Assembly: GCF_000524195.1 (NCBI RefSeq) | Contig: NW_020170422.1 | Span: 581,603-645,602 of the forward strand | Length of the DNA stretch: 64,000 bases | Direction: 5' to 3' | DNA from: Echinococcus granulosus | Lineage: Eukaryota; Platyhelminthes; Cestoda; Cyclophyllidea; Taeniidae | In this document: positions 25,640 through 38,599 of the stretch, in pieces | Layout: each line of letters begins with the position of its first letter | Position numbering within the stretch: the first letter of the stretch is position 1 | Position numbers and translations under genes: made by a program | The notes under the pieces: generated by a model | What the model was told of the DNA's origin: nothing | The model's input: only the letters and a program-made list of their open reading frames with translations | The model's database searches: none

Positions 25640-28211
25640 TCTTTGATCCAACTTTGGAAGTGGCGTGGATGCTGCGTTGTGGAGAACTGAATTTCTTAAC
25701 TATGATTCTAATATTCCATTAGATGAAAGCCGCCTCGGAAAGCTTTTACCAACATTGGATTATTCAATATTGGCTAAATCTCGACAGGGAAATCCCACAT
25801 TTACTGCTTTTCTGGATTAAATTAGTAAATTCGACCTAAGCCGAAGTGCAACAATTTTTGGTAAAAATCCAATGCATTAAAACCAAATAGAAGCTAAACA
25901 TCTAATTTGCTCTTTTTATAGAAGTTTGACACGGTTTGGGCAGTAGCCATGGTAACCCTTAATACCACGCGTTGTTTTTACAATGGGTTGTCCCAGTACT
26001 CTCTTACGGCTGTAAGAATTGTACGATCCTGGCTAGGACTTTAGCAAAAATGTGCGAAATAGGTAGCAAGCTGTTAACACACACACCATAAACGAGGTAC
26101 TATGACGTCAGGATCACCACCCAACCTTCGCAGATTAAAGGCCCGCACTGGTTAAATTACACAACATTCCTTTATTGTGTGTCTTGTTTTAGGCTTTTCT
26201 AGTGGTCATTCTGGTGCCCCATTCATCACAGTGTTGGCGGTGCTACACTACCCAGTCACGAGCCCTGAATGGAGGTCGTAAGTTTGCATCTACTAAGGCT
26301 CGAAGTCACCTGCATCCACCATTACACTCGATGGACACATATTTAGGTCCTCTCTGTAGACTGCATGACAGACATGCGTTTTGTAATACTAGATGGAGTC
26401 CAACATGTCGCAGCAACTGCACTTCGTATGCTAATTACTATTCGTAGAATCATTTAGATTACAGCAGAATCCTTTCACGGAGCTAATTTTATGCATCCAG
26501 GCCTATTTGGTGCAAAGTTTTCATCTCAATACTGCATCGTCGTCTGTCTCATTTTTGTTCAGCTAATAGAAACAAAAAATAGCCCAAAATGGCCCTCCTT
26601 AAATTACTTTAGACTTTCCGAGATCTCGATTATAAAACGGGGTAAAGAAGTCTTGATTTCTTTTCCTTTTTGCCTTTTGCTAATCTTTTAATACTCACCG
26701 AATATTTTTGGTTAATCTCGGAGTCTCATAGGTCTTCCCTTAGTGTAGGTTTAATTTCAGAACTAACCATAGTGTCGAGCTCAAAATAAAGGAATCTGCC
26801 ATTCATCCCAATTCCAGGTGATTTTGTCTATGAGGGAATGTGGTGTCGAAATTTTGTCCAAATCCGTAGGGCGCACCTCTACTCCTGAAATGCGGAGCCA
26901 TCACGATGTTGACCATTTCCATTTATTTCTTCTGTGAGGTTTCTTTTCAGCCCACTGGAATGCGATGACTAGCACAGGCGTTTAATGACCGGGTGGGTCA
27001 TGAACAGCACTAATAATAAAACAGAGGCAATTCTGAACAGCAAGATATATTACAACAGTACTTAAGTGCTGCGGTTGCTTAGACAACTACGTAGGGTGGC
27101 TGATATGGCACTCGCTCCACTGGCCTTTGCATATCTATATTTCCCCATATTACTCTCCATTGTACATTTTAAGAGGCCAATTTTATTTCAAAAGCACTTA
27201 AATTTGGTAAAGAAATTTTTCACTCGAATAAATAATTTTTAAAGGATCTAATATATAAGGACTACTAACATCCAAGTTGATGCATAAATACATGCAATGT
27301 TTATCCATTGTGTCACACATAAACAATGGGGAAGTTAAGACCAGTGAATACGGAATCAGTCGTGCCATAGCAGAGAAAGAAAACGCTTGGAACTATTTTG
27401 ACGCCCTCCCAAGCAATATAAGTTATTTTTATATCCCAATAATCCCCCTTAACATACGATAGGGTTAAGGCTTGTCCCAATATATATGGCACTGAAGTGT
27501 CCAAATCCGCGGTTTGAAATTTCAGTCTTTAAAATGTCTTTTTACCGTGCAGAACGCTTATTCGTTCTAGGCTTGGTTTCAGTTAAGCAGTCTAGCAATA
27601 GTCTTTCTGTTTAGGGGTTGAGCATGTGTATCAGTTGGGACTCAAGAAGGCCAAAAATATCGTAGTGTTTCGACTTCTTTTTAAGCGGAGTGTTCACACG
27701 GGCTCAAGAAGCTCGTAACTTGTACATCTGCTCATCTAGCATAGTCCTCTGGTTGTGCCTATAGTAAATATTAGCGCTTCGAGCTTTTGCTGAAGCCGTA
27801 AAAATCCAAACCAGTACGGTGGATGATTTATCACTAACATACAAAAGGGCCGGGCGGCTACAGCCGTAGTCAGAGGGCCATGCTGCAGAGCGGAAGTGCA
27901 ACTTATACAGTTAATTAAAATAGCAAATGATTATACAAACATGTAAAGAAAAGCGTTTAATGAATTAACACAAATCGTACGTGTTGGAATCAGTTATGGT
28001 AACCCAGAATGTAATAAAAATAATAAGAGTGTATTTAAGAAGCTTTGGGCCATATTCCTCTATTTCTTTGTAATTATTAGCAATTCTTACGTATAACTGG
28101 CTTCTTTTTAACAATTATTCGGTTCGGCCGAAAAAGATTAGGCTAATGGAAAAAACGAACAAAAATTTCATAGCACTTCAAACTAGAACACCCTCAATCA
28201 GTACTTAACAT

Positions 28212-29217
28212 GATTCATACACAGCGCACCAAGACTTCCCCCCAGAAAAGGAAGTCGACGTATAGAAGGGATTGGGGCCATTGGCGTGGTCCAGAGGATG
28301 TACAATTTCGGAGTCCCCAAGTGGCCCGTTATTAAAACCGAGAGTCAAAAAAAAAATAGACACGGCATCACACAGCACCTTCCTATATGAGCATCGTCCC
28401 CGCAATTGCTCTTGGTCAGCCTTCCGCGTCAGCCATCACAACATAAGCGGTGCTGCAAGATCACCCACGAACTAACCGTACCAGTCGTCGAATGTCCATG
28501 CATCCGAGAAGATGCATGATCACACCTCTACTGTTTTCTCTTCGGAATTCTACTGGGTCTGAAGTTTCGTCCTGTATGGTAACTGTCATGGAGATAGGAG
28601 GGAATGTCCTGGTTGTAGCGCATACTGGCCTAAAAGGAAGAAGTTTACCATAGTTCCATTGGGGGTGAGGGTTCGAATCTATTCCTCCTTGCCACTTTGT
28701 TCTCACGTCAGGGCTGCTCAGCCATATCCATCCGGGTTCTGTCCATCTAGTGGAGAGATGGAGGAGGCATGGGGTGTTCACATCTTTACTATCCCTATGC
28801 ATTTACCGTAGTCACCTCCGTAATGAACATTTTCAGGTAGCTCACTGCCATGACTAGTGTTGCTTCAGTTGCTAATATCATCCCTGCCGAACACGGGACT
28901 GAGGTGAGTGCCAAAAAGTAGACAGCACTTTCAAGCCTTCTACCAGGCGTTGCAACACATTCCCCCACACGCATCATATGCGCTTTTTCGGTAACGCTAA
29001 GGTGAAGTTGTCCTTTAGGATAGGGTTAGCTTTCCACTGCCATAAAAGACATAATACTCATAATACTCGACAATGTCGAGGACTGTCGACATGCAGAAGG
29101 GATGGGGCTACTGGTATTGTCCAGAGGCCCGCTTGCCCGGGGGAGATGAAACGGCGAAGTCCCCGAATGATCTGTTACCAAAACCAAGAGTTAGACAAGC
29201 AATCAAAGTATTATATG
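28212..29217 (-). mobile_element. full TRIM-like element, copy 2
   Basis: A degenerate first terminal repeat (28212-28370), the internal domain (about 28371-29035) and a good second terminal repeat (about 29036-29217). Internal landmarks shared with other copies are CAGCCTTCCGCGTCAGCCATCACAA-type, CATGCATCCGAGAAGATGC and CTAATATCATCCCTGCCGAA. The segment TTAGCTTTCCACTGCCA before the second repeat is the complement of the candidate primer-binding site. Confidence 0.75.
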
Positions 29218-31161
29218 CACGTAGCCTTTTTCTTTAAAAGGGCAAAGGAGCTGTGGAGAACACAGACTTGGGAATTAAAAGTCAAATTTAGCTGATCTTC
29301 TTTGGAGTACTGCTAACTCCGTGTTGATGTAACCATGTTATTCAACAGCGGTGAGTTGTCATTACAACATCAGCTGAAAATGTTGTAAGAAATCATATTT
29401 TAAGATCTAATGCATTGTACACTTAAGAACAATGCTAACTGACTTGAGCTTACTTGGGCTTAATAGCTCCCAAACCTATCAGAGGCGCTTATATTCCTTA
29501 CACCACTAATCGCAGTCGCCCTCTAGAGGTTGATGCCGGATCTGCCGTAAACGTGGCTACACGAACTCTTCAGTCCCCATATCTTATGTTGTCATACTCT
29601 TGTCACATATGCTAAATTTCCCCTATCCTGAATCACTTCCGTGCTACGTTGATGTCATCTGTAGTCAAATTTGGGTATAATGATAATCAGTTCTGCTATT
29701 GTTGGCTTGCTGTCGAACTTCGTCTTTACAAAAAGAGGACTTCTACTATGAATGCCGGAATTTGCAAAAGCGCATTACAAAGAGATTGACACGGTTTCTG
29801 CAAATTTATCATTAAATGAGTAATACTGAATTTCAATGAAACAAAGCAGCCTTCAAAAGTGCTCCCTATCTGTCTCCGCACACAATGGGTGGGAGCATGA
29901 TAGCCCAATTTCCTATCGTAATTTAGGAAAATGATACTGCAAAAAGATGCTGAGGATGAATGATCCACTCTCTGCGGAGCATTGCATAGTGTTTGAAACT
30001 TCCCTTCAAGATACACGTTTCTCCATGGAGTTGGATTTGTAAGCGAGGCGACATTCATGAATTCCAACCACATTCACAGTATGCGCCACCACTAAATGGT
30101 GACCTTCTCCTTCTTGCGTGAATTCGACATATCGTCTTCATTCCTACTCATTAAGGTTAAAGCGGGAGAGAGATCAAAGGGAGAGTCAGAATCGAGGAGC
30201 AGAAGAAGAAGAAGGAGGCTGTGTAGTGAACCGGTAGTTGAACGCACTTTGCACCACAGTTTCCACGGTCGTCTTTGATTTGGCCACCATTTTTGTGGCC
30301 ATAACAACACCTTCGTGCATTAAACTATAAACCTCCATATTAATATCCCACGTTGCCTTAAGTGAAGACCCTGGGTACTACGCGCAAGTTTGGACAAAGT
30401 CTTTTGGCTCCTGTCGGAAATACTCCCACTAAAAAGGAAGGGAAAAGCTAGGACTGAAATTAAAGAAATCCAAGATAAATCATCAGCTATCGAGAGTCAA
30501 AAATTTGTTTTCCAGACATATTTGTGGCGAAGTAACACTATAGATAAGCTAAATGCTAATTCGGCGTAAAGTACAGATCAAATGTTATCGGGTAGTTGCC
30601 TTCTCCTTCACGTATTTTGAACTCGCAAATCTGGATTCCTTGACCGGTCTGAATTCTTCTAAATATTTTACAATAAATTTGTAAAACTATGAATTTTTAA
30701 AATAACAGCCAAAGAGACATGATGGTGGAAAAATTCGTTCTAAATGACCCATTTTTCATGCGTAATGGTCAAAAAACGGAGAAAAATTGACACTTTTTCA
30801 AACCATTTTACCCACTATGCCTTACATCCACTCCTAGTGTCAAATTAGTTGCCGACACCTTCGAGTAGTTTGACTACGAAAAACCATTGTAACAGTTGAA
30901 CATCCCACTCTGATGCCCTCTAATAACCTACGTCGTGATATAATGTCTCCATTCTGATCATAATGACAAAGCACTTCAGCTACTTCAAGTAATATGGAAA
31001 ACAGTCTTCAATGGCCATTAAATGTTCAGCAACATTTCTGTCTCCAACTTGGACAAAAATCAAAGACATGTACAGAGCACAAAATATATTGGTTTCATAT
31101 TTATATATACGCAGCATAAGGCGTAAGCAAGAAATAATAAGTTAGAAGTGGGGTACTCTTA

Positions 31162-33450
31162 TTATAGGGCAGGTTCAGGGGCAGATTCCAGGATGGTTGT
31201 AAAGTAGGCACCCAAATCCACCCTCGATGACGTTGCTTCCACGTACCATGGCAGTTCCTGTTGGAGAAAAGATTTCAAACTAAGTTTACTTTGAAAAAAC
31301 GTGGATGCTGAGTCGCCACAGAACATCCACAAGGTGGAAAAAGCTTCGCAGCAATAGAAAGTGAGATTGAGAAATACCATAAGAGCGGCATATTTTGGTC
31401 GCTTCTTGAGGTCCTTCTGAAGACAGGCGTCAACGAATTCGCGCATTGCTGCCGAGAACGGTACGGAGACCTCCTCATCGGGCGGAAGCTGTGGCGAAGG
31501 CGACTGCAGCACGGACTGGAGTTGGTGAAAGGGTGACCGCCATGAAGGATAGGGAAACCGACCGGTAGCCAGCTCAACCAGACTAATGCCCAGACTCCAC
31601 ACATCGGAGCGCACGTCGTAGCCATGGGACATGAGGTCTGGGTTTATGCGTTCTGGCTAAAAGGGTGGAAGGGGAGCGCACACTTCACACCAAGGTCATC
31701 CCTTTTTAAAAATGGGTCCACTTGAGTTGGCTACATATTGCGTACTGAATTGCAAATAAATAAATTTTTATTTCAGGTCATCATATGGGTACAGGGTTAT
31801 TATTGTACTCAAGAGAATACGCAAAAAACGATTTTGCCCACATAACAGGCACTGCCTACATCGCAAACAGCGTCAAGAAATATGTAAAAATGCCGATATG
31901 CTAATAGATCTAGTAAAGACAAAAACTCACCGCCATGTAGGGTCTACATCCGACATCTTTGGTCATGGCAAGGCTGTTCACGAGATCACCAGAGATACCA
32001 AAGTCACATAGCTTTACATCCCCACCTTTGTTAATAAGCACGTTGGAGGGTTTGACATCTGCAAATGCAGAGAGAGGTGATTTATCCCATTGGATCTGCC
32101 AAGCACTTTTGTAGGTCTGCTAGAGATGCATGTTATCCTCAAATTTATGGCTTGTTTACACTAGTGAATCATTCGGGTGACACGGCAAACAAAACAATGT
32201 GCAAATTCAGTAAAATTTATGAGCAATCAGCACGTTAGGATAAGTTTGGGTTAATTTGATTAAAAACTACCTTCAATCCGCCATCATTTCCGCAACGCCT
32301 ATTCAAAAAGAACGTCAGTCAGACTGCTGAGAATCATGAGGAATATAGTAATTATTGAAGAAGCTCGTTTAGGTTTTTTCACTCAATATATTTTAAGGTT
32401 ATTCGACTACAATAACACCACGTTCTCAAGACCTGGGATACGACATTATAGAAATAACAAGTCAATGGTATTAGCATGATCGCTAACCTCTATGCATAAC
32501 GTGAAGTTCACATTTCAAGTAGTTCAAAGCAGATACGATCTGAAAAGCGAAATAAAGATATATGCAAATTGGGCAAAATTTACCAACTAAAATAAAAATG
32601 TCAGCCTTAATAGGAGTCACATATCATAACAACGCCCGGTTTCATTAAATGAAGCCGTTTAACGAATGTCTCGCATTTGAAAAATAACCTATACCATCTT
32701 TTCATGAAATTGGCCAATAAGCTATGTAAACAGTGAGACAATCTACCCAAATTACAAACAACCTGCCTCAGAGAACGTATTGTTTCTAAGAAATGCATTA
32801 ATTTAAAACAGCCTTTATGCATTACAAGATATCAGACAAAATAGATGAACAAGAAACTGATAAATCACAGCAACGGTAATCATTGCGAGCACAGCCTCTG
32901 GAATAAATGATTTGCGCTCCAGATAGACCATTTTGTAAAATTTGTCAAGAGAAGAGTCCATCAACTCCATGCAAATCCAGCATTCACTCTCATGAAAGAT
33001 GGCTCCATAAAACGTGACAATCCGTTCAAATTTTGACTTCATAATGATGTGCAGATCCTTGAGGGATTTGTTCTTCTCACGTTCATTTAGTACTGATCGA
33101 ACAATCTAAGAACCGTGATTAAAGGGATGTGATAATTAACTTTTACTGCCATTGAACAATCAAGCTTTCGATGCCGCATCTTTTGAACAAATGCAAAGTT
33201 ACCATGACCTAGTTCACCTTCATTGAGCAGATCGTTTGCGGTGAAACGCTGGAATAAATTAGGATGCACAAAAATTAACAATTACGTAATCTGTGCATAC
33301 GCCAGGGATTGTTAGTCTTGCCACTGCAGGAACGGGGACGTTAAGCCTAAAACATCAGATTGAGGATGCTGCATACTTGGTGCCATTAACAGGTTGTTTG
33401 TCCAATGTTGGTATAGGAAGGTCTTGATTTGGACGATCAAGAAATGGCAT
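31162..33450 (-). CDS. MAP2K3/6: MAP kinase kinase, MAP2K3/6 (p38 activator) type
   Basis: A dual-specificity kinase that phosphorylates a MAPK activation loop. Exons in transcript order: 33450-33391, 33248-33141, 33105-32869, 32539-32488, 32058-31931, 31656-31378 and 31257-31162; 319 residues. Kinase motifs: glycine loop [18 protein letters not shown] lysine, [15 protein letters not shown], catalytic [15 protein letters not shown], and activation loop [18 protein letters not shown] with Ser and Thr at the two MAP3K sites. [12 protein letters not shown] and the SPSPQLP segment favour the MKK3/6 branch; [12 protein letters not shown] and ATGRFPYP recall MKK4, so the exact paralog needs a tree. 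The usual HPF near the C-terminus is replaced by ELPW. The first exon ([20 protein letters not shown]) is inferred from frame and a GTTAAT donor, the same donor sequence as exon 2; it is less certain than the rest. Confidence 0.92.
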
Positions 33451-35009
33451 TTTTTGGCAGAGTTTACAATCAGGACATAGTGACGACGAAAGAACGCAAG
33501 GAAAGCGATCAACTCTACCACACGATCTAGAGTGCTTACAATGATTGGTCAGTAGAAATGGCGAAATTTTAATAAATTAAGGAATCGAAGCACTTAAAGT
33601 GGTTACAAGGTAGTTAATCAGAGCACTGGCTATCAAAAGTTACTCCATTAATTGAAATTCGCCACGCCAAAGAGTCGTGACAGAAATATAAGATGCGAAT
33701 TGTAGGAAGTAAACGCCACAAACAAATTAGCCAAACCTCGTTAAAAACTGCTAAACTAAGATCACTTTACTCTAGCAAATCTTTGAGAAGTACTCAAATG
33801 CACAGTGCATTTTCGTCATATTCTATGCCAAGTTTGAAAAACTGCTGATGGCAATGCTGATGATACGAGGAAATAACCGTGATTTCGGAAGTGATTGTAC
33901 AAAATATGGCTGCAGTTTTAATAGTTATCAATTTGGCTAGCTTATTATAAAGTCACACAAGCATTCCACGTAGGTTATTTAACAGCATGCGCTGATAATT
34001 TAGCCGAGCCTCACGCCTTGCTACACTTTGTTTAAAGGGACCTTCGGTATTTTATTATTCGTGTTTTGTTTAGCCTTTGCATCCGGGCTTCATCATTGGC
34101 TGTTTCTTCCGTTGGTGCTTTTGTTTTCGGTATTCATTGTGATTATTCTAAGGGAAAATTTTGACAATTCATATGTATTGATCCCCTTGGTTACTTATGT
34201 GGAAACATTAGCTGCAATGCTTCGAAGTCGAAACAACTGTGTGACACGGATTTCATGACATTACTATACGAAGCTTGTGATAGAATGCCATAAAAAATAT
34301 GACAATCGGGGTCTGGAACTACTTTGGGACCGCAATCTGCAAGAGAGTAATATCGTTTGCATTTTACAAGCTGGTTTGACCTCTATCATATGCTAGAAAT
34401 TGACTTCATGAGTTGGAATATCTGATTATTACCAGCAAATAACTAGGATATCTCATTCCTTTTGTCCTTATTTCATTACTTTGTTATGACAAGCTGCTTG
34501 AGCTTAATATTTCACGTCACTCTCCTTCCATTTCTTCCGTCTTTACCTGACTTAAGAAGGGATGACTGTCAGGAACACGTCTTGTCGAATGCTTATTTTT
34601 AAACTAAGTAAATCCGAGGGCATATTACGGTTAGCCAAGTCAGTGCTGAGTCGACTTCTTTTTCCTTTGCTGTCGATTTTCTAACCGGGTCTAACTCGGA
34701 GGTGCACAGCTAGGTCATCTTTGTGTTATTTCCGTTTAGTTTTGGTTTTCTTCTAGCGTTAGTCTAACTAGTTAACATATTTCCTGTTTGCGTTTTAAGT
34801 TCTTCTTTCACGCAGGTGGAATATCAATGCGCGGAACCCTGCATCTATGCGCTCCCATTTCGTAATGGCATAATTGTAAACGGATAATACTTCGATGTCT
34901 TATGTCTCACCAGCTTGCTATTTCGGACCAAATTTTCCCACTCTTTATTGAATATAGGACTGCAATCATTCTTAACATCTCTCTTTTTCCTTGCAGGCAT
35001 AATCGATTA
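33451..35009. other. divergent intergenic region between MAP2K and CAMKMT
   Basis: About 1.5 kb holding the 5' ends of two divergent genes. No repeat copy noticed. The only open frame of note, 34028-34258 (+), is hydrophobic and unrecognised. A strong acceptor TTTTTCCTTGCAG ends at 34996, 13 bases before the CAMKMT start, so any 5' leader exon or spliced leader joins there. Confidence 0.5.
34995..34996 (+). promoter_or_regulatory. strong 3' splice acceptor directly upstream of the CAMKMT start
   Basis: CTCTCTTTTTCCTTGCAG precedes the first coding exon; the ATG follows after 13 bases. Either a 5' UTR intron or spliced-leader trans-splicing would use it. The extreme polypyrimidine tract makes a working acceptor likely. 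Confidence 0.6.
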
Positions 35010-37846
35010 ATGAATGCAAAATCCGCCGAAAATCGATGGCGTCTCCTTCGAAACTACGTTATGAAACCTAGTGATACCGCAAATACGAACCTCAACTGCC
35101 TTTCCTCCGCCAATGTCTTTGGGCTCTTTGAAATCACTCGCTTTGAAGAAGTGGCCACAGCTGTTGTTTGGCAACTTTCTCCGCGAACTTCTTCAGCATC
35201 ACAGCCACTACCATCTCTTCTTCTCGGTATTCCAAAGTCCCTCCCGCGTTCATGTAACTTAAAAGATCTAGTGGGTTTTGATCGCACAGGTGTTGCGGTT
35301 TTATTGTGGCCGTGCGAGCTTCTCCTTGCCCACATCTTCTTGAATCCCCTGGATGTGTCTCACCACGTCCAATTCCCATCTCCCTGTCGACGCGCTGTGG
35401 AATTAGCTGCCGGAAGTCTGGGGGTTGGTGGTCTTGCGATGGCCGCAACCTACACCACGTTGGAGTACCTTGCCTTGACTGATGGTAATGAGGAGTGCGT
35501 TCGAAGCCTGGAAAGCGTTCTGAGAGCCAGCTGTCGTAACCGCACTCCAAAGATGGAGGCTGTGTTTCTTCGGTGGTCGGAAACCATTGACAAGGAGTAA
35601 GAAACGTTTTATTACTTTAGTATGGCGTTACTCCGCGGAATTTTTACAAAATTGTCGAAATTAGCTCCCAGAGTGTAGGCTGCGTTACTTTTGTGGCTAA
35701 GTTTTAAGGAATAATTAATAATATTTGATTTCCTCAGTGTATCACCATCACAGCATAGATGCAATAAATTTCTCCCACATTTTGCATCAGCTAATGTAAT
35801 CGAAAGTAATACCGGAACCCTATTTGTGGAATGGAAGTTAATCTCCATCGATGGGGGTTTGGTGATAAGGGGGCTGTTGAATTCCTGAAGTATTTCATAA
35901 CAAGCTATGCTTTATTCATCAAGCTCTGTCAAGAATCCCTTACTAGTAAGTAATGCCTTAATTTGTTCAGAATATTTTTTTAACTCGTACAAAACATAAC
36001 TCTTGTGAAATTGCAATTCTCAATTGATTACTGAAGATTTTCATTTTTCCTGATCGCCTAGCAGTGAATAGCATCGAATCGTTTTTTATTATGAATGAAT
36101 GTTAGTTTACTCTTCCAGATTCGTCGGACTTTGTTTATTGTGTATAAGGAATTGTTTACGATGGCTGACTCCTTTTTCCGTTATACTTAAAATAAAATTC
36201 CAGTTCTCAATTTGATTTTATGGAAGCTTAGTGCTTAAGTAGTAAAACAATGAACGAATTTTTTTTTTCACTTCTTGGATTCTAAAGTACTCCAATGCGT
36301 TTCTGTCGTTGGCTGTCATTAATATCATTTCCAGTTCATATATTTAGACAGTGTAATTGCCTTTCATCGGTCCTATTAGCAATGGATGTTTCATCGTTTA
36401 CAAAAATTATCTTGTCCGTCAGGGATTATTTTCCCCCACTTTTATTGAGTCCCATCAGATGGTTGCTACTCCAAGGATATTTTTGAAACAGCTTACACAC
36501 CTACATTGGTATTCTGTTCATCTCCATACGCCTGGCTATGAAATGAGGTTAGTCCTGAGATCGAAATAGTTTTCTTAGCTTCAATGTGAATTCGGTGTGA
36601 TGTAGTTTCGCTTCTAAGGTATACTATTTCCTACCAATAGTTGGAACTAGCAGTCGAGAAGTCTAAGTTGCGGGAGACGGAGTAATCCAATATCTTGAAG
36701 ATGTGGCATTCAGCTGTATATGCTAACGTTGAAATTTGTTACAAATCGGTGTGTAGTTCGAGGCATATTTACTTTTGCAATGACTTTAATCGTATTGGCC
36801 TTATCTCGGGTACCTAACGTGGTTGGTTTATTTTCAGGGTTAAACGGCTGGTTGCCAATGTGGAAATTTAACTGTGCCGTGGGATTCTTCCAATCTCACT
36901 TTTAGTCCGAGGTGTTTGTGTTCTATTGACTCCATGAGGGAGTTAGCCGTTTTTTGGCCACCATAACTTGATATTTTGATGAGACTAGTGATTGCACAGC
37001 AATTATCGGAGCCTAAAAGCTACTAACCTTCTACTGTGAAAAAAAGTTCAAACCCATCCTTAGGTATGTGACAAAATATGCTACTTTCTTACGCTGCTTT
37101 CGGCCAATATTGAAGTAATTTAGTGTCTAAAAATGCTGATGACCTGTTAATGTATTTCAAGTGGGTCCCATTCGACTTGTCATCACCAAGTGTTGCTTCT
37201 GGTTCATGATTATTCGGAAATATCCCTTCTGCAAGAGCTATCAGCTTATCAACATCCGAACAAACGCATAATTTCGCTGAGACTAATTGTCATTGTAATA
37301 AAAATTACTTGGAAAGATTTCGGGTGTTTTTTTCTTGTTTATGGGAAATTTGCAATTAACAGTAGGAAGTCACTTGGACAAACATCGTTGAAACAGCTGA
37401 GTCCAAAGTAATCGAGCACTAGTAAATGCGTTGTTTTGGAAGCTGGAAACTTTTGCAGTTAAAGTTATTAAAGATGATGAGAGCCCTCTTCTCTGCTCTT
37501 TGTTCCCAGACCTTACCTTCCGGAAGGTCACGAGGACTGGCGTCACTCTTTCGATATGGTAATCGCCGCGGACTGTTTCTTTGCTTTTCACACCTCCTCC
37601 ACTCATGGGGGGCTTCTTTGCTGCATTGACTATCTGCTCTCCACCAGTTCGGGCTCCATATTTCTCGCACTGGCGCCCCGACGTGGTACCACATTGGGGA
37701 ATTTCGTGGGCCTAGCCTCTTCCCTTGAGATGTGCGAACGATTTCACTTTAAAGTGTGTCTTCTGCAGCCAAGCTTAGTCTTTCCTGGTCTCGCTGGCGA
37801 CTCGGAAAAGATGATTCCCCACTTGGTCTGTATTCAGCGGCAATGA
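35010..37846 (+). CDS. CAMKMT: calmodulin-lysine N-methyltransferase
   Basis: A class I SAM-dependent methyltransferase that trimethylates a calmodulin lysine. Exons are 35010-35596 and 37510-37846, joined in phase 2 across a 1.9-kb intron; 307 residues against about 323 in human. Family blocks: ENRWRLLRNYVMK at the N-terminus, NVFGLFEITRFEE, FDRTGVAVLLWPCELLLA, a SAM-binding loop VELAAGSLGVGG near residue 130, LTDGNEECVRSLE, GHEDWRHSFDMVIAADCFF (motif IV region) and ALAPRRGTTLGNFVGLA. The order and spacing match the family. The start is the first ATG after the acceptor at 34996. An AATAAA lies 151 bases after the stop. Confidence 0.93.
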
Positions 37847-37996
37847 GGGGTCGAATTCCGCACTAGATGTTGGAATTTCAGGAAGATGTATATTCGTAAC
37901 TACCATTGCAGCCATCAAATTTGGTCTAGAATCTTGTCTTTCGTTATATACATTCCTCAGAAAGAAGACTTTTAGATTTGTTTTTGGTTCATGCAT

Positions 37997-38002
37997 AATA
38001 AA
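37997..38002 (+). terminator. poly(A) signal AATAAA for CAMKMT
   Basis: Canonical hexamer 151 bases past the CAMKMT stop codon, in the right orientation. Cleavage site not determined. Confidence 0.5.
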
Positions 38003-38599
38003 GTAGACTCATATAACTTCTTGTTTCTTTTCTCTACTGAGTTTTTGGCTCCTGTTGCCAATTTCGTTTATTTGTTTGGTTTAATCAGGTTGGTTGAAAG
38101 GCAGGTGGTTTAAGATTATCTTTTTTTAATCATTCCTGTGCTGTTTTCAGTGTAGACACGTGTTTAGCAACTAGACAAAACAGTATGTAAGCTAATGTAA
38201 TCCTAGATTAGTCCCAGTTCAGGTAGAGATTCATGTTGATGGTATCAGCTATAACCTGTTTTTGTCTGACCTCCTCAGTTTGCTTCATTTTTCTCCTGTA
38301 AGTGGCTTTATGCATTGATGGGTTTGTTCACGAAGGTGATGAGAATTTTGGTTGATTCGAAGTAATGGTGGAGGCCAATTAAGAAATAGGCGGTTTTTTT
38401 CAGTATGCCCATGAGGTAAGACATAAAAAGAGCTTAACCACACCTATTCAATTGGAAATTACTGGAAATTTTGCTTGGTCTTAAGGGATGTAATTATTTT
38501 GCAGCAACGTGTTTCCAGACTGAATGCTGAAGATCAATTGCCTTTTGGTCAGAGAATATTTGAGCATCATTTAGGCTGAAGTACTTGAGTTATCCTCTG

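Larger units (their letters stand above)
20590..31161. other. intergenic, repeat-rich, no supported gene
   Basis: Over 10 kb between CSE1L and the MAP2K gene. Contains full repeats at 21831-22827 and 28212-29217, solo or partial terminal repeats at 24880-24985 and 25445-25639, and a 9-bp palindrome at 23083-23102. Open frames at 22424-22663, 26202-26447 and 28450-28802 are inside repeats or have no recognisable content. Minus-strand pieces at 29.9-30.3 kb look weakly coding but could not be joined into a gene. Confidence 0.55.

Noticed and set aside
26202..26691. Plus-strand frames 26202-26447 and 26491-26691 as genes
   Set aside because: No recognisable domain, no splice structure, and composition typical of anonymous intergenic DNA.
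28266..28300. TGGTCCAGAGG in the terminal repeat as a pol III A box
   Set aside because: It fits the A-box consensus, but no B box follows at the proper distance and it is on the strand opposite to the inferred element sense.
28669..28679. GGTTCGAATCT resembling a tRNA B box (tRNA gene or SINE head)
   Set aside because: No cloverleaf can be drawn around it, other copies of the repeat do not keep the motif, and the terminal-direct-repeat layout fits an LTR element better.
30096..30310. Leu-rich or Arg-rich frames over the GAAGAAGAAGAAGGAGG tract
   Set aside because: Produced by a short trinucleotide run read in different frames.
31162..33450. Assignment of the kinase as MAP2K4
   Set aside because: [12 protein letters not shown] and ATGRFPYP are MKK4-like, but [29 protein letters not shown] and the C-terminal spacing favour MKK3/6.
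33391..33570. Cys-rich minus frame (HCKHSRSCGRVDRFPC ... CPDCKLCQK) as a zinc finger or a retroviral-type integrase finger
   Set aside because: The spacing fits no family I know, there is no other pol-like sequence around, and its last part is better explained as MAP2K exon 1 starting at the ATG at 33450.
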